Shown here in pieces: positions 26,109 through 35,150 of a stretch of DNA of 64,000 bases; positions within the stretch are counted from its first letter, which is position 1, and the number at the start of each line of letters is the position of its first letter. The notes beneath the pieces are model-generated. The model did not search any database. It was not told where the DNA came from and saw nothing but the letters and a program-made list of their open reading frames with translations. The DNA lies in the NCBI RefSeq assembly GCF_003002955.1, contig NZ_PVTJ01000002.1, positions 124,001 through 188,000 of the forward strand, in the 5' to 3' direction. The stretch comes from Glycomyces artemisiae. GTDB taxonomy: Bacteria; Actinomycetota; Actinomycetes; Mycobacteriales; Micromonosporaceae. The position numbers and the translations under genes are program-made.

Positions 26109-27281
26109 GTGAGCACCGCCTTCATCCTCGACGCCGTCCGCACCCCGATCGGCCGCCACGGCGGCGCGCTCGCGAAGGTCCGCCCCGACGACCTGGCCGC
26201 CAAGGCGATCGGCGGCCTCGTCTCGCGCCAGCCCGCTCTCGACCCGGCCGCGATCGGCGACGTCGTCCTCGGCAACGCCAACGGCGCGGGCGAGGACAAC
26301 CGCAACGTCGCCCGCATGGCCGTCCTCCTCGCCGGGCTCCCGGCGAGCGTCCCCGGCACCACCGTCAACCGCCTCTGCGGCTCCGGCGCCGAGGCCGTCG
26401 TCGCCGCGGCCCGCGCGGTCGAGTGCGGCGACGCCGACCTCGTCGTCGCCGGAGGCGTCGAGTCGATGAGCCGCGCCCCGTGGGTCCTCCCGAAGACCGA
26501 GCGGCCCTTCCCGCGCGGCGGGCTCGAACTCGCCGACACCGCCCTCGGCTGGCGCCTCGTCAACCCCGCCATGGCCCCGCAGTGGACCGTGAGCCTCGGC
26601 GAGGGGGCCGAGATCCTCGCCGACGAGTTCGGCATCACCCGCGAGGCACAGGACGCCTTCGCCGCCCGCAGCCACCGGCTCGCCCACGCCGCATGGGAAT
26701 CGGGGGCCTTCGCCGACGAGATCCTGCCCCTCCCCGAGCTCGACCGCGACGAGGCGATCCGGCCCGCGACCACCCCCGAGATCCTCGCGGGACTGCGGAC
26801 CGCGTTCCGCGCCGACGGCACCGTCACCGCCGGGAACGCCAGCCCCCTCAGCGACGGCGCCGCCGCGCTGCTCCTCGGCGGCGAGCGGGCCGCCGCCGAC
26901 CACGGCAAGCCCCTGGCGCGCATCGTCTCCCGCGCGATCACCGCCGTCGAGCCGCACCGGTACGGCATCGGCCCGGTCGCCGCCGCCGAACGCGCGCTCG
27001 CACGCGCCGGGATCGGCTGGGGCGACCTCGACACCGTGGAGCTCAACGAGGCCTATGCGGCGCAGTCGCTCGCGTGCCTCGCGTCGTGGCCCGGCCTCGA
27101 CCCCGCGATCGTCAACCCGCAGGGCGGCGCCATCGCGATCGGCCACCCGCTCGGCTGCTCCGGCGCGCGGCTCCTCGCGACCCTCGCGTGGCGGCTGCGC
27201 CGCGACGGCGGGCGGTACGGGATGGCCGCGCTGTGCATCGGCGTCGGGCAGGGGATCGCGGTCGTCCTCGAAGCGGCCTAG
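26109..27281 (+). CDS. pcaF: Beta-ketoadipyl-CoA thiolase
   Basis: 390 aa. Thiolase marks: nucleophile C90 in VNRLCGSG, GHPLGCSGAR and the second active cysteine in CIGVGQG. It splits 3-oxoadipyl-CoA into succinyl-CoA and acetyl-CoA, the last step of the protocatechuate branch. The choice among thiolases rests on its place beside the pca operon and on the NRLCGSGAEAVVAAARAV segment typical of PcaF. GTG start at 26109. Convergent with pcaR, 19 bp between stops. Confidence 0.9.
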   Translation: MSTAFILDAVRTPIGRHGGALAKVRPDDLAAKAIGGLVSRQPALDPAAIGDVVLGNANGAGEDNRNVARMAVLLAGLPASVPGTTVNRLCGSGAEAVVAAARAVECGDADLVVAGGVESMSRAPWVLPKTERPFPRGGLELADTALGWRLVNPAMAPQWTVSLGEGAEILADEFGITREAQDAFAARSHRLAHAAWESGAFADEILPLPELDRDEAIRPATTPEILAGLRTAFRADGTVTAGNASPLSDGAAALLLGGERAAADHGKPLARIVSRAITAVEPHRYGIGPVAAAERALARAGIGWGDLDTVELNEAYAAQSLACLASWPGLDPAIVNPQGGAIAIGHPLGCSGARLLATLAWRLRRDGGRYGMAALCIGVGQGIAVVLEAA

Positions 27282-27300
27282 GACGCAAGGGGACCGCGGG

Positions 27301-28110
27301 TCAGCCCCACTGGATCGCCATGTCGGCGAGGATGCGCGCGGCCGTCACCAGCAGCGGCGGCAGCAGGTCGCGGCGGGCCTTGTCGAGGTCGGTGCGGCTG
27401 GCGTGCGAGGAGACGTTCACGGCCGCGACGGCCTTCCCCCACTGGTCGCGGATCGGCACCGCGATCGACCGCAGCCCCTCCTCCAGCTCCTGGTCGACGA
27501 ACGCCCACCCCTGCGCCTTCACCCGGTCGAGCTCCTCGCGGAGCTGCTCGACGTCGGTGATCGTGTGCGGCGTGAACGCCGTCAGCTCCATCGACTCCAG
27601 CATCTCGTCCAGCCGGTACCCCGGCAGGTCCGCGAGCAGCACCCGCCCCATCGAGGTGCTCGCGGCCGGGAAGCGGGTGCCGATGTTGATCGAGACGCGC
27701 ATGATCCGCTGGGTCGCGACGCGGGAGACGTAGACGATGTCGGTCTCGTCGAGGACCGCGACGGACGCCGACTCCTGCACCTCGGCGACGAGCCGCTCCA
27801 GGTGCGGCTGCGCGATCTCGGGCAGCGTGAGGCTCGACAGGTACGCGAACCCGAGCTCCAGGACCCGCGGGGTGAGCGCGAAGTAGCGGCCGTCGAAGCG
27901 CACGTACCCGAGTTCGGTGAGCGTCAGGAGGAACCGCCGCGCGGTCGCGCGGGTCAGGCCGGTCTCCTTGGCGACCTCGCTGAGGGTCATCGCCTCGCGT
28001 TCGGCCGAGAACGAGCGGATGACGGCGAGCCCGCGCGCGAGGGTCTGCACGTAGTCGGAGTTGCGGGGCGCGCTCGTCGCCGCCTCGTCGCTGCCCGGGG
28101 TCTCCTGCAT
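27301..28110 (-). CDS. pcaR: IclR-family regulator of the pca operon
   Basis: 269 aa. The N-terminal helix-turn-helix (AVIRSFSAEREAMTLSEVAKETGLTRATARRFLLTLTELGYV, about 29-70) is followed by the IclR effector-binding domain. Relatives named PcaR, PcaU and CatR respond to beta-ketoadipate or protocatechuate. It is the last gene of the minus-strand pca operon, 34 bp after pcaC, and so would be autoregulated with it. Confidence 0.9.
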   Translation of the reverse strand: MQETPGSDEAATSAPRNSDYVQTLARGLAVIRSFSAEREAMTLSEVAKETGLTRATARRFLLTLTELGYVRFDGRYFALTPRVLELGFAYLSSLTLPEIAQPHLERLVAEVQESASVAVLDETDIVYVSRVATQRIMRVSINIGTRFPAASTSMGRVLLADLPGYRLDEMLESMELTAFTPHTITDVEQLREELDRVKAQGWAFVDQELEEGLRSIAVPIRDQWGKAVAAVNVSSHASRTDLDKARRDLLPPLLVTAARILADMAIQWG

Positions 28111-28144
28111 GGAATCACCCTATCCGTGGTCGGCCGCGGCGGCC

Positions 28145-28576
28145 TCAGCCGCGCTCGGCAGGGCGCGCATCCGGTTCCTGATCCGGCTCCGGTCCGGTAC
28201 CGCAGTCCGCGGCGGCGTGCTCGGCGACGACGCCGCCCGCGAGGCGGAACGCCCGGTTCGCGCGGGGCAGCCCGGCGTAGACCGCGGTGTGGAGCAGGAC
28301 CTCCTTCACGTCGTCGGCGCTGACGCCGTCGCCGAGCGCGGCGCGGACGTGCATCACGAGCTCGTCCTCGCAGCCCGTCGCGCACAGGACCGCGATGGTG
28401 AGCAGGCGCCTGGTGCGCGTGTCGAGGCCGGGCCGCGACCAGACGCCGCCCCAGGCGAACTCGGTGAGGAACGCCCCGAAGTCGCGGTCGAAGTCCGTGC
28501 GGGACGCGTTCGAGCGGTCCACGTGGGCGTCGCCGAGCACGGCCCGGCGCACCCGCTCGCCGTCAGAATCCGTCAC
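28145..28576 (-). CDS. pcaC: 4-carboxymuconolactone decarboxylase
   Basis: 143 aa. The CMD core is clear: RRAVLGDAHVDRSNA, EFAWGGVWSRPGLDTRTRRLLTIAVLCATG and HVRAALGDGVSADDVKEVLLHTAVYAGLPRAN. It decarboxylates 4-carboxymuconolactone to the beta-ketoadipate enol-lactone. GTG start at 28576 overlaps the pcaD stop (GTGA). In many actinobacteria this domain is fused to PcaD as PcaL; here it is separate. Confidence 0.94.
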   Translation of the reverse strand: MTDSDGERVRRAVLGDAHVDRSNASRTDFDRDFGAFLTEFAWGGVWSRPGLDTRTRRLLTIAVLCATGCEDELVMHVRAALGDGVSADDVKEVLLHTAVYAGLPRANRAFRLAGGVVAEHAAADCGTGPEPDQEPDARPAERG

Positions 28577-29433
28577 GATCGGCCTCCCCGCGGTCCCGGG
28601 CCGCGCTCCGGGCGGCGCCCCTCGCTGCGGCCATGCCCCTCACGGGGCCCGTGCAGCTCGCTAAGTCCTTGTCCCTCACCGAGGAAGCCGATGACAGCGC
28701 GGTTGAACCAGTCGGGCCGCTCCGCGGTGAGCAGGTGCTTCGCGCCCTCGGCGAGGAGCGTCCGCGAGTCGGGGAGGTGCTCGTCGAGGAACGCCGCGTC
28801 GGCGGGGGTCGTGACCTCGTCGGCGGTCCCCGCGACGATGAGCGCGGGCGCGGCGATCCGGGCCAGGTCGGCGCGCTGGTCCATGGCGCCCAAGGCTTCG
28901 CAGCAGGCGGCGTAGCCCTCGGCGTCGCAGGCGTCGAAGCGGCGCCGGAACGCGGCCACGGTCTCCGGCTGGTCCTCGCCGAACGCCGGGGAGAACCAGC
29001 GGCCCATCGCCGCGCCGCTGATCGACGCGCACCCCTCGGCCCGCACCTGCTCGGCGCGTTCGCGCCAGCCCTCCGGCGTGCCGATCTTCGCTGCGGTCGA
29101 GACGAGGACGAGCCGGTCGATGCGCTCGGGACGGGTCGCGGCGAGCCGCAGCGCGACCGCGCCGCCGAGCGAGACGCCCGCGACGTGCGCGCGCTCGATC
29201 CCCAGATGGTCGAGGAGGTCGGCGATGTCGCCCGCAAGGTCGTCCACCGTGAGCGAACCGCCGGGCCCGGGCTCGAACGGCGTGCCGCCGTGCCCGCGGG
29301 CGTCGAAGCGCACCAGGCGGAACCGCGCGCCGAGCGGCGTCACCTGCGGCCGCCACATCTCCATCGAAGTCCCGAGCGAGTTGACGAGCACCAGCGGCGG
29401 CCCCGCGCCGTCGGTCTCGTAGTGGGGGATCAT
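28573..29433 (-). CDS. pcaD: 3-oxoadipate enol-lactonase
   Basis: 286 aa, an alpha/beta hydrolase. Oxyanion region LVNSLGTSMEMW, nucleophile Ser in GVSLGGAVALR, Asp in AGTADEVT and His in EGAKHLL. It opens the enol-lactone to beta-ketoadipate. The fold ends near residue 252; a 30-residue Gly/Arg/Glu-rich tail follows up to the overlap with pcaC. That tail has the place and composition of a domain linker. Start ATG 29433 overlaps the pcaB end by 4 bp. Confidence 0.93.
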   Translation of the reverse strand: MIPHYETDGAGPPLVLVNSLGTSMEMWRPQVTPLGARFRLVRFDARGHGGTPFEPGPGGSLTVDDLAGDIADLLDHLGIERAHVAGVSLGGAVALRLAATRPERIDRLVLVSTAAKIGTPEGWRERAEQVRAEGCASISGAAMGRWFSPAFGEDQPETVAAFRRRFDACDAEGYAACCEALGAMDQRADLARIAAPALIVAGTADEVTTPADAAFLDEHLPDSRTLLAEGAKHLLTAERPDWFNRAVIGFLGEGQGLSELHGPREGHGRSEGRRPERGPGPRGGRS

Positions 29434-30503
29434 CCTTCGGCCTCCCGCAGGTTGCGTTCCATGACGTCGGGGTGGACCTGGAGGCCCTGCAACGACTCGC
29501 GCAGCCACGCCGCGGCGGACCCGGTGAGCCGCAGCAGGTCCGAGAGCGTCTCCCACTCGCTGTGCCACAGCCCCGGCGAGCGCTGGAGCTCCTGCGGCAT
29601 CGCCGCGAACAGCGTCGCCACCAGGCCCGGCGTGCGCGCGGCGCACGCGCGGGCGCACGTCGCCGCGACCGGGTTGCGCTTGTGCGGCATCGACGTGGAG
29701 CCGCCGGGACGGCCCTCGCTCACCTCGCCGATCTCGTTCTGGCTCAACAGGATCACGTCGACCGCGACCTTCCCGCACGCCCCCGCCATCGCGGCCGCGA
29801 CCGATCCGATCTGCACGACCGGGGTGCGGTCGGTGTGGATCCAGGCCCACGCCGCGTCGAGTCCCAGCAGCTCCCCCAACCGGGCGGCGATCCGGTAGCG
29901 GTCCCCGGCGAGCGGGTCCCGGGTCGCGCCGACCCCGCCCGGCCCGGAGTACGAGAGCCGGTACTCCAAGTGCGCCTTCGACTTGCGGGCGTTCGCCAGG
30001 ATCACCGCCCAGGTCTCCGCGGCGCCGCCGAAGGACACCGGCTCCGCCTGCTGGAGCAGCGTCCGGCCGTTCATCTCCAGGTCCGGATACCGGTCCTTGA
30101 AGGAGCCGGCGGCGCTGATGCAGCGCCGGTAGTCATGGTGCAGGCGCCGGATCGCCTCCTTGGCGACCAGCATCATCGCCGTGTCCATGGCGTCCTGGCT
30201 GGTCGCGCCGAAATGGACCGCGTGGCGGTGCCGCGCGGGAACGCGCTCGCGGAGCGCGTCGACCACGCCCGCCACCGGATTCCCGATCGCCGCCGCCGAG
30301 TCCGCCGCCGCGCCGAGATCGAATCCGCCCCCCTCGATCGCGGCAGCGACCGCGCGGGCCGCCTCGGGATCGAGCGCCCCGACGTCAGCGGCCGCTTCCG
30401 CCAGCGCGCCTTCGAAGCGGAGCAGCGCGTCCAGCCATGCCCGGCCCGAGACCGCCTCCGCGGCCCGGCCGCGGGAGAACACTGCGTCGAAGAGTCCGGT
30501 CAC
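29430..30503 (-). CDS. pcaB: 3-carboxy-cis,cis-muconate cycloisomerase
   Basis: 357 aa, slightly short for the fumarase/aspartase superfamily but typical of many PcaB. The signature GGSTSMPHKRNP is intact, with HFGATSQDAMDTA and NGRTLLQQAEPVSFG also present. It lactonises 3-carboxymuconate to 4-carboxymuconolactone. GTG start at 30503, 12 bp after pcaG, and translationally overlapped with pcaD. Confidence 0.94.
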   Translation of the reverse strand: MTGLFDAVFSRGRAAEAVSGRAWLDALLRFEGALAEAAADVGALDPEAARAVAAAIEGGGFDLGAAADSAAAIGNPVAGVVDALRERVPARHRHAVHFGATSQDAMDTAMMLVAKEAIRRLHHDYRRCISAAGSFKDRYPDLEMNGRTLLQQAEPVSFGGAAETWAVILANARKSKAHLEYRLSYSGPGGVGATRDPLAGDRYRIAARLGELLGLDAAWAWIHTDRTPVVQIGSVAAAMAGACGKVAVDVILLSQNEIGEVSEGRPGGSTSMPHKRNPVAATCARACAARTPGLVATLFAAMPQELQRSPGLWHSEWETLSDLLRLTGSAAAWLRESLQGLQVHPDVMERNLREAEG

Positions 30504-30515
30504 CGCGCTATCCCC

Positions 30516-31052
30516 TCACACATCGAAGAACACCGTCTCGTCCCCGCCTGTCTCACCAGAGCCTTGGAGGCGGATGTCGAGGCGGAGGCCGTCGCGGTCG
30601 GGGACGGCGATGAGGGTGTGCCGCCGGTCGTTCGGGACTTTCGCGAGGACCGGGTCGTAGGCGTTGAGGGGCTCGTCGGGGAAGTACATGCGGGTGTGGA
30701 GGTGGAGGAGCAGGCCGCGGGCGTGGACGAGGAACGCGAGGTGGGGCGCGCAGCCGTCGCCGGTGGCGCCGGGGCGGACGGTGGTGAACGCGAAGCGCCC
30801 GGCGGGGGCGGTGGAGCAGCGGCCGAAGAGGCCGCCGACGCGGCCGTGCGGATCGGCTTGCAGCACTTCGACGAGCGCGTCGGGGACGGCCTCGCCCGCG
30901 CCGTCGCGGACCGTTCCGTGCACGCGGAGGTCCCCGTCCGGGACGATGACGGGCCCGCCCGGGTAGGGGAGTGCGAAGCCGTAGAACGGCCCGATGGTCT
31001 GGGCCGGGGTGAGCGGCTGCTCCCGGACCTCCTCAGCGTTCCGTTCCGCCAT
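30516..31052 (-). CDS. pcaG: Protocatechuate 3,4-dioxygenase, alpha subunit
   Basis: 178 aa. Begins LTPAQTIGPFYGFALP, the standard alpha-subunit N-terminus, and has HLAFLVHARGLLLHLHTRMYFPDE. The alpha chain lacks the iron ligands and builds the active-site pocket with PcaH. Start ATG at 31052 shares a base with the PcaH stop (TGATG). Confidence 0.94.
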   Translation of the reverse strand: MAERNAEEVREQPLTPAQTIGPFYGFALPYPGGPVIVPDGDLRVHGTVRDGAGEAVPDALVEVLQADPHGRVGGLFGRCSTAPAGRFAFTTVRPGATGDGCAPHLAFLVHARGLLLHLHTRMYFPDEPLNAYDPVLAKVPNDRRHTLIAVPDRDGLRLDIRLQGSGETGGDETVFFDV

Positions 31053-31774
31053 CAGGCCCCGCCGTCTCCGGGGAGGTCGTGTTCGAAGACCGTGCGGTCG
31101 GGGCCGCGCAGGACGATGTCCCAGCGGTACCCGGTGGCCCACTGGTCGACCGTGGCGTCGAGGTCGAAGGCCGCGACCATGCGTTCGCGCGCGGCCGGGT
31201 CGGTCACCGACTGCATCACCGGATCGTAGGGGAAGAGCGGGTCGCCGGGGAAGTACATCTGGGTGATCAGGCGCGCGGCGAACGCGGTGCCGAAGAGCGA
31301 GAAGTGGATGTGGGCGGGGCGCCAGGCCTTGTCGTGGTTGCGCCACGGGTACGGGCCGGGTTTGACGGTGGTGAACCGGTAGGTCCCGTGCTCGTCGGTG
31401 AGGCAGCGGCCCACGCCGGTGAAGTTCGGGTCGAGGGGCGCGTCGTGGGCGTCCTCGGCCTGCGCGTACCGGCCGGAGGCGTTGGCCTGCCAGACCTCGA
31501 CGAGTTGCCCGGCGAGCGGCGTGCCGTTGCCGTCGCGGACCTGCCCGGTGACGACGATGCGCTCCCCCAGCGGGGTCCCGTCGTGCTGGGCGGTGAGGTC
31601 GGCGTCGATCGGGCCGATGGGGCCGGTGCCGAGGAACGGCGCGGTCAGCTCGGTCTCGGGGTCATGGAGCGGGACGAGCGGCAGCTTCGGGTGGCGCAGG
31701 GCCGTCGACCTGTAGGCGGGGAAGTCGCGGTCGGGGTGGGCGCCGCGGCCGTCGCGGCGCAGGGGCTCCGCCAT
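31052..31774 (-). CDS. pcaH: Protocatechuate 3,4-dioxygenase, beta subunit
   Basis: 240 aa. The four non-haem Fe(III) ligands of the Pseudomonas enzyme are matched at Y103, Y142, H155 and H157 (GRYAQAED, GPYPWRN, RPAHIHFSLFG) with identical spacing. It cleaves protocatechuate between its two hydroxyls to 3-carboxymuconate with O2. ATG start at 31774; the longer frame to 32659 is shadow of pcaJ. Lies 20 bp after pcaJ. Confidence 0.95.
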   Translation of the reverse strand: MAEPLRRDGRGAHPDRDFPAYRSTALRHPKLPLVPLHDPETELTAPFLGTGPIGPIDADLTAQHDGTPLGERIVVTGQVRDGNGTPLAGQLVEVWQANASGRYAQAEDAHDAPLDPNFTGVGRCLTDEHGTYRFTTVKPGPYPWRNHDKAWRPAHIHFSLFGTAFAARLITQMYFPGDPLFPYDPVMQSVTDPAARERMVAAFDLDATVDQWATGYRWDIVLRGPDRTVFEHDLPGDGGA

Positions 31775-31794
31775 GTCGGCGCTCCTTTCGTGGG

Positions 31795-32547
31795 TCAGGA
31801 GGTCAAGGCGCGCAAGGCGTCGAGCTCGGCGCGCGTGGGCGGCTCGGTCGCGGTCAGGTCCGGTGCGACGCGCAGGGGCCAGCCGGTGCGGGTGCGGGCC
31901 TCGGCGGGGTCGACGCCCGGGTGGACGCTGACGAGCACCAGTTCCCGGGTGCCCGGATCCGGTTCGAGCACACCCAGGTCGGTGATGACCTTGACGGGCC
32001 CGGCGCCGCGCAGGCCGAGGCGCTCGCGGGCGCCGGGGCCGTCGCCGTGGCCGACGGAGGTGGTGAAGTCGAGCCGGTCGACGAGGATCCGCGGCGTGTG
32101 GCGGACGACCACGATCGTCTCCTTGCAGGACGCGGCGATCTCGGGGGCGCCGCCGGCGCCGGGGAGGCGGACCTTCGGGCGGGCGTAGTCGCCGATGACG
32201 GTGGTGTTCAGGTTCGCGTACCGGTCGAGTTGGGCCGCACCGAGGAAGCCGGTGTCGATGCGTCCGGGCTGGAGCCAGTAGTTGAAGATCTCGGCGCTGG
32301 AGACGACGGTGTCGGCGGTCTCGGCGAGCGAGCCGTCGCCGATCGACAGGGGCGGGCGGGGCGGCTTGGAGCCGATCGTCCCGGACTCGTAGATGAGGAC
32401 GATGCCGGGTGCGCAGGTCGCGCGGGCGAGGTTCGCCGCGAGCGAGGGCAGGCCGATGCCGACGAAGCAGGTCCGCTTCCCGGCGAGCGCGCGGGCGGCC
32501 GCGACGGTCATCATGTCCTCGGCACTCGGCCCGGAGCGGTCGTTCAC
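31795..32547 (-). CDS. pcaJ: 3-oxoadipate CoA-transferase, beta subunit
   Basis: 250 aa. The SugarP-isomerase/CoA-transferase fold shows FVGIGLPSLAAN and the catalytic Glu in YESGTIGSKP. With PcaI it moves CoA from succinyl-CoA to beta-ketoadipate. GTG start at 32547 overlaps the pcaI stop (GTGA). A later ATG pair near 32514 is possible but would remove part of the first helix. Confidence 0.93.
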   Translation of the reverse strand: MNDRSGPSAEDMMTVAAARALAGKRTCFVGIGLPSLAANLARATCAPGIVLIYESGTIGSKPPRPPLSIGDGSLAETADTVVSSAEIFNYWLQPGRIDTGFLGAAQLDRYANLNTTVIGDYARPKVRLPGAGGAPEIAASCKETIVVVRHTPRILVDRLDFTTSVGHGDGPGARERLGLRGAGPVKVITDLGVLEPDPGTRELVLVSVHPGVDPAEARTRTGWPLRVAPDLTATEPPTRAELDALRALTS

Positions 32548-33353
32548 TCGGCCTCCAGGACGTTCGCGTCGATCCAGGCCCGGAACGCGTCGCGGTCGCG
32601 GCTGACGGCGTCCCAGTCCCGGTAGAAGTCGTTGTCGCGCTCGGTGTACCCGGCCGCATAGGAAGGCGCGGCGCCGCCGGGGACCTCGCAGACCCAGTCG
32701 ATCACCCAGTGGGGCAAGAAGACAGCGCCGGGCACGGGTGCGAGGACGTCCACGACCTCCTCGACGGTGACGACGCTGCGGCGGGCGGCGAGCACGGCCT
32801 CCTTCTGGGCGCCGACGATGCCCCAGAGCTGCACGTTCCCTTCGCGGTCGGCGCGCTGGGCGTGGATCACCGCGACGTCGGGGTTCAGCGCGGAGACGGC
32901 CGTGAGGCGCTCGCCTGTGAAGGGGCAGGTGATGGGGGCGATGGAGTCGGTGACGTCGACGAGGTCCGTCCCCGCGTACCCGCGCAGCACCGCGAACGGC
33001 AGCCCCGACGCACCCGCGACGTAGCGGTTCACCAGCCCCGCATGGGAGTGCTCCTCGATCGCCAGATCGCGCGGCCAGCCGTGCTCGACGGCGTCCCGCA
33101 GCCGGTGCAGCGACCCCACCCCGGGGTTGCCGCCCCACGAGAACACCAGCTTCGCAGCGCACCCCGCGCCGATGAGCTGGTCGTAGATGACGTCGGGAGT
33201 CATCCGGATCAAGGTCAGGTCCCGCCTGCCCTGCCGGATCAGCTCGTGCGCGGCCGCGTGCGGGATCAGGTGCGTGAAGCCCTCCATGGCGACGGCGTCG
33301 CCGTCCCGGACGGCGGCGGCGAGGGCTTCGGGGAGGGCGGTCAGCCGCGCCAT
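32544..33353 (-). CDS. pcaI: 3-oxoadipate CoA-transferase, alpha subunit
   Basis: 269 aa with the alpha-subunit marks VAMEGFTHLIPHAAAHELIRQGRRDLTLI and FSWGGNPGVGSLHRLRDAVEHGWP. First gene of the eight-gene minus-strand operon pcaI-J-H-G-B-D-C-R, all genes overlapping or closely spaced. GGAGGAGG lies just before the ATG at 33353; the start at 33419 in the same frame lacks one. Confidence 0.93.
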   Translation of the reverse strand: MARLTALPEALAAAVRDGDAVAMEGFTHLIPHAAAHELIRQGRRDLTLIRMTPDVIYDQLIGAGCAAKLVFSWGGNPGVGSLHRLRDAVEHGWPRDLAIEEHSHAGLVNRYVAGASGLPFAVLRGYAGTDLVDVTDSIAPITCPFTGERLTAVSALNPDVAVIHAQRADREGNVQLWGIVGAQKEAVLAARRSVVTVEEVVDVLAPVPGAVFLPHWVIDWVCEVPGGAAPSYAAGYTERDNDFYRDWDAVSRDRDAFRAWIDANVLEAE

Positions 33354-33369
33354 GGGCCTCCTCCAGGGA

Positions 33370-33384
33370 GTTCGGTATGCGAAC
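33370..33384. promoter_or_regulatory. Putative PcaR operator 1 (pcaI promoter region)
   Basis: GTTCGGTATGCGAAC, arms GTTCG/CGAAC, 17 bp upstream of the pcaI start. Same length and core as the sites at 33475-33489 and 26037-26051. Confidence 0.55.
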
Positions 33385-33474
33385 GAACGAAGCATACACG
33401 AACATCTATCGTTTTCCAACGGCCGCGCAGCCGCTCCCCTTGCCTCGCATGCCCGATCCCGATAGGATGCTTGC

Positions 33475-33489
33475 GTTCACATGTCGAAC
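33475..33489. promoter_or_regulatory. Putative PcaR operator 2 (aldehyde dehydrogenase side)
   Basis: GTTCACATGTCGAAC, arms GTTC/GAAC, about 80 bp upstream of the aldehyde dehydrogenase start in the divergent region 33354-33568, which otherwise holds no gene. Confidence 0.5.
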
Positions 33490-33568
33490 ATTGATCCGCA
33501 AGACGAACACTCCCCGGTACCCTCTCGGCCCCCGCACTGCCTCCCCCACGCCGACAGGAGCGACGACG

Positions 33569-35038
33569 ATGTCAACCGAACTCCCTTCCCCCGCTTCCCT
33601 CCTCGACCCCGCGGTCTGGGACTCGCGCCGCTTCGACGGCGCCTGGCGCCCCGCCGACACCGTTCGGCCCGTGGTGGAACCGGCCACGGGCGCGGTCCTC
33701 GCGCACGCCGCCGTCGCGTCCCCGGCGGACATCGCGGCCGCCGCGAGCGCCGCCGCGGCAGCGCAACCCGATTGGGCGGCAACGCCGTTCCACGTCCGCG
33801 CCGCGGTCCTGCGCCGCGCCGGCGACCTCTTCGAGGCCCACGCGGCCGAGATCCACGAGTGGCTCATGCGCGAGTCCGGGGCCGTCCCGATGAAGGCGGG
33901 CTTCGAGACCCATGTGGCCGCGGCCGAATGCCACGAGGCGGCGGCGCTCGCGTCCGCGCCGATCGGCGAGCTCCTCCCGTCGGAGTCGCCGCGCCTGTCG
34001 ATGGCGCGCCGCGTCCCGGTCGGCGTCGTCGGCGTCATCGCCCCGTTCAACGCCCCCTTGATCCTCGGCATCCGCTCGGTCGCCGCGGCCCTCGCGCTCG
34101 GCAACGCGGTCGTCCTCAAACCGGACCCGCGCACCGCCGTCTGCGGCGGCGTCGCCATGGCCCGCGTCTTCGAGGAGGCGGGCCTGCCCGCGGGGCTCCT
34201 CCACCTGGTCCCCGGCGGGCCCGACGTCGGCGAGGCGATCGTCACCGACCCGAACATCCGCGTCATCTCCTTCACCGGCTCCACGCGCGCCGGGCGCGCG
34301 GTCGCCGCGGCGGGCGGGCGCCTGCTCAAGCGCGTCCACCTGGAGCTCGGCGGCAACTCCGCGCTCCTGGTCCTCGACGACGCCGACGTCGAGGCCGCCG
34401 CGAGCGCCGCGGCCTTCGGCTCGTTCTTCCACCAGGGCCAGATCTGCATGACCGCGGGCCGCCACCTCGTCCACGAGCGCCTCCACGACGCCTTCGTCGA
34501 CGCCCTCACCGCGAAGGCCGCGGCGATGACCGTCGGCGACCCGTTCACCGACAAGGTCGACCTGGGCCCGGTCATCGACGCGGGCCAGCGCGAGAAGATC
34601 CACGCCCTGGTCCACGCGGGCGGCCAGGTCACGACGGGAGGCAGCTACGAGGATCTGTTCTACCGCCCCACCGTCGTACGCGCCGCCGACGACGCGACTC
34701 CGGTCTGGCGCGAAGAAGTGTTCGGCCCGGTGGCGCCGGTCCGCACGTTCACCTCCGAGCAGGAAGCCGTGCACCTCGCCGCGGCATCGGACTACGGCCT
34801 GTCCCTCGGCATCATCACCCGGGACGTCATGAAGGCCCTGGACCTCGCCGAGCGCATCCCCACCGGCATCGTCCACATCAACGACCAGACCGTCGGCGAC
34901 GAGGCCCACGCCCCCTTCGGCGGCGTCCGCGCCTCCGGCACCGGCGCCCGCTTCGGCGGCCGCACCGCCAACACCGAGGCCTTCACCGAGACCCGCTGGA
35001 TCACCGCCCAGTCCCGACCGGGCCCCTACCTCTGGTAA
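33569..35038 (+). CDS. Aromatic aldehyde dehydrogenase (benzaldehyde/vanillin type)
   Basis: 489 aa, full ALDH length. Catalytic E259 (HLELGGNS) and C293 (FFHQGQICMTAGR); NAD site SFTGSTRAGR. The short N-terminus and VPVGVVGVIAPFNAPLILGIRSVAAALALGN segment are typical of benzaldehyde or vanillin dehydrogenases. It would oxidise aldehydes such as 4-hydroxybenzaldehyde or vanillin to acids feeding protocatechuate. ATG at 33569 with AGGAG 8 bases upstream. Divergent from pcaI and probably co-regulated. Confidence 0.88.
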   Translation: MSTELPSPASLLDPAVWDSRRFDGAWRPADTVRPVVEPATGAVLAHAAVASPADIAAAASAAAAAQPDWAATPFHVRAAVLRRAGDLFEAHAAEIHEWLMRESGAVPMKAGFETHVAAAECHEAAALASAPIGELLPSESPRLSMARRVPVGVVGVIAPFNAPLILGIRSVAAALALGNAVVLKPDPRTAVCGGVAMARVFEEAGLPAGLLHLVPGGPDVGEAIVTDPNIRVISFTGSTRAGRAVAAAGGRLLKRVHLELGGNSALLVLDDADVEAAASAAAFGSFFHQGQICMTAGRHLVHERLHDAFVDALTAKAAAMTVGDPFTDKVDLGPVIDAGQREKIHALVHAGGQVTTGGSYEDLFYRPTVVRAADDATPVWREEVFGPVAPVRTFTSEQEAVHLAAASDYGLSLGIITRDVMKALDLAERIPTGIVHINDQTVGDEAHAPFGGVRASGTGARFGGRTANTEAFTETRWITAQSRPGPYLW

Positions 35039-35150
35039 ACCCCCAGCTCACCAACGTGACCCGCATCTCGAACCCCTCCCCGGCCCCGCCCCCGAACCCT
35101 GTGTAAACTAGTCCCGGTTCCAAGGTCTACGACCTCTGGAACGCCAATCA

